Source of the DNA: Candidatus Aquidulcis frankliniae
GTDB lineage: Bacteria > Chloroflexota > Limnocylindria > Limnocylindrales > Limnocylindraceae
Assembly (NCBI GenBank): GCA_009925905.1
Contig: RFPZ01000071.1
Span: 1-5,696 of the forward strand
Length of the DNA: 5,696 nucleotides
Reading direction: 5' to 3'
The translations under genes and the position numbers were made by a program. This document shows positions 4,749-5,696 of this stretch, in pieces. The stretch's first letter is position 1. Every line of letters starts with the position of its first letter. Below the pieces are notes generated by a model that saw only the letters and a list, made by a program, of their open reading frames with translations, searched no databases and had not been told where the DNA came from.

Positions 4749-5124
4749 TGGTGGAGATGGAGGAGAGTCGAACTCCTCGTCCGAAAAGCCTTCCTTGAGA
4801 CCACTACGAGCGTGTCCTGCGGTTTAGTCTAAGTTGAGGCGCTCCCACAGGCCGGATCGACCCTCAACCGAGATACATGTCCCTAAATCGGGCTTACGCG
4901 ATGACTATGCGTCGCTCGTCATCACCGCAGCTTCGCTTAATGACGCTTCCACGACCCGCGAAGCGGGGGCCGCTTCCACGCTCACCGTACTGCCTTAGGC
5001 AGCGAGGGCGAGAGCAGGCTGGCGATTGCCAGTTACTTCTTTTTGCTACCGGTTTAACGAGGCCTGATAGCAACCTCGACTCGCGTTCCCAAGGTGCGGA
5101 TTTCCGTCGAAACCACGCATCCCC
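4749..5124 (-). ncRNA. ssrA: Transfer-messenger RNA (tmRNA, SsrA)
   Basis: tmRNA rescues ribosomes stalled on mRNAs without a stop codon and tags the nascent chain for proteolysis, working with SmpB encoded just upstream. On the minus strand the 5' end, GGGGATG (5118-5124), pairs over 7 base pairs with CATCTCC before the 3' end, with one G-U pair. The CCA end is encoded at 4749-4751. GGTTTCGACGG near the 5' end is the conserved D-arm-like motif. The T-arm AGGAG-TTCGACT-CTCCT lies just before the acceptor strand. A tag reading frame lies at 4995-5030, and GC-rich pairing segments downstream are consistent with the usual pseudoknots. The length, 376 bases, is normal for a one-piece tmRNA. The 5' end is inferred from acceptor pairing, as expected for RNase P maturation. 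Confidence 0.96.
4995..5030 (-). other. tmRNA tag reading frame, predicted tag AGNRQPALALAA
   Basis: Within ssrA, AAGTAACT precedes GGC AAT CGC CAG CCT GCT CTC GCC CTC GCT GCC TAA. This encodes GNRQPALALAA, to which the tmRNA-borne alanine is added first. The C-terminal LALAA matches the hydrophobic degron used by ClpXP-type proteases. The GGC resume codon is inferred from the conserved upstream bases and the in-frame TAA. Glycine resume codons are known in other tmRNAs (Bacillus, Deinococcus), although alanine is commoner. Confidence 0.85.
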
Positions 5125-5133
5125 AAGGGGGGA

Positions 5134-5162
5134 ATGATACCGCGCGCGGATTGCGATTACTA
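5134..5162 (-). promoter_or_regulatory. Candidate ssrA promoter
   Basis: On the minus strand TATCAT (5134-5139), a 5/6 match to the -10 consensus, lies 9 bases before the mature tmRNA 5' end. A weak -35 candidate, TAGTAA (5157-5162, 3/6), sits 17 bases upstream. This would allow ssrA transcription independent of smpB across the 50-base gap. Co-transcription from smpB followed by RNase P processing is the alternative. Confidence 0.4.
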
Positions 5163-5174
5163 GTAGCGGAGAAC

Positions 5175-5693
5175 CTACTCGCCGCGCTTCCAGTCCCCGA
5201 GCTGACGCTCTGCTTCACGTCGCCCTTCGCGATCGGCTATCGCCGCGCGTTTGTCAAAGGCCTTCTTGCCGCGCCCAAGGCCTATCTCCACCTTGCAGCG
5301 ACCGCGCGAAAGGTAGAGGCGCAGCGGGATCAGTGTGAGCCCTTTGGTCTTGACCTTGGTCCCGATGGCGATGATCTCGGACTTGTGGAGCAAGAGGCGC
5401 CGAACCCGCTTCGGCTCGTGGTTCTGGCTAGCCGCGCCCGGCCATTCGGCGATGTGCATGCCGATCAGGCGACCCTCACCCGCCTCGAGGCGAACATAGG
5501 CATCACCTATATCCGCTTTGCCGGCGCGAATCGACTTGATTTCGGTCCCCGAGAGAACGATTCCGGCTTCGTAGCGATCCACGATCTCGTACTCGTACGA
5601 GGCCTTGCGGTTAGAGGCGAGCGTGGTTCCAGAGGGGAGCGCCTTCTCTTTTGGGGCAGGGGAGGACGCTGTCTTGACTGGTGTCTTCGCCAT
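5175..5693 (-). CDS. smpB: SsrA-binding protein SmpB
   Basis: SmpB binds the tRNA-like domain of tmRNA, delivers it to stalled ribosomes and places its C-terminal tail in the empty mRNA channel. The 172-residue product has the family motifs in order: NRKA (28-31), YEAGIVLSGTEIKSIRAGKA (41-60), NHEPKRVRRLLLHK (91-104) and KGLTLIPLRLYLSRGRCKVE (117-136). GLGRGKKAFDKR (138-149) and the basic C-terminal tail (150-172) follow. Residues 1-24 are a Lys/Pro/Ala-rich extension longer than the usual few residues before NRKA. The ATG at 5693 is 3 bases from the window edge, so its Shine-Dalgarno sequence cannot be seen and a start further upstream cannot be excluded. ssrA follows 50 bases downstream on the same strand, the classical smpB-ssrA pair. 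Confidence 0.95.
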   Translation of the reverse strand: MAKTPVKTASSPAPKEKALPSGTTLASNRKASYEYEIVDRYEAGIVLSGTEIKSIRAGKADIGDAYVRLEAGEGRLIGMHIAEWPGAASQNHEPKRVRRLLLHKSEIIAIGTKVKTKGLTLIPLRLYLSRGRCKVEIGLGRGKKAFDKRAAIADREGRREAERQLGDWKRGE

Positions 5694-5696
5694 GGC

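Noticed and set aside
5041..5060. GCA triplet near 5045-5050 on the minus strand as the tmRNA resume codon
   Set aside because: Its frame does not reach the LALAA-TAA end. The GGC at 5030 follows the conserved AAGTAACT and is in frame with it.
4877..5137. 86-codon plus-strand frame
   Set aside because: It lies across the antisense strand of the structured tmRNA gene and has no recognisable protein features.

Overview
This window is a conserved chromosomal housekeeping region next to dnaA, from a moderately GC-rich bacterium. Three points suggest a monoderm-type lineage. YidC is a lipoprotein with a short N-terminus, like SpoIIIJ, and lacks the large periplasmic domain of proteobacterial YidC. 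Jag/KhpB keeps its N-terminal Jag-N domain. rpmH-rnpA-yidD-yidC-jag runs divergently from dnaA. Chloroflexota or a deep-branching Actinomycetota would fit, but I cannot settle the phylum without a database search. I see no mobile element, CRISPR array or foreign cargo.

Left part (1-928, minus strand): the first 309 codons of dnaA, running off the left edge. Positions 929-1370 form a 442-base divergent intergenic region. It holds two candidate promoters, one for dnaA and one for the rpmH operon, a perfect 8+8 palindrome between them, and several hairpins in the two leaders. It has no recognisable cluster of DnaA boxes, so it cannot be called oriC from sequence alone.

Middle part (1371-4147, plus strand): rpmH (ribosomal protein L34), rnpA (RNase P protein), yidD, yidC (membrane insertase) and jag/khpB (KH-R3H RNA-binding protein). 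From rnpA onward each gene overlaps the next by 1 to 4 bases, which indicates translational coupling. Together the operon makes a ribosomal protein, the tRNA 5'-processing cofactor, the membrane insertion machinery and an RNA-binding partner. A small two-domain protein (DUF4287 followed by a DUF1801-like domain, 4165-4719) follows 17 bases after jag. It has no visible Shine-Dalgarno sequence, and a small hairpin fills the gap.

Right part (4720-5693, minus strand): the trans-translation pair, smpB followed by ssrA (tmRNA), convergent with the operon. The tmRNA is complete, with a paired acceptor stem, an encoded CCA end, a T-arm, and a tag frame that starts at GGC and predicts the tag AGNRQPALALAA.

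Nothing here amounts to a clearly new system. The observations most worth checking are the palindrome between the divergent promoters, the missing DnaA boxes, the cysteine-containing extra loop in YidC, and the DUF4287-DUF1801 gene attached to jag.
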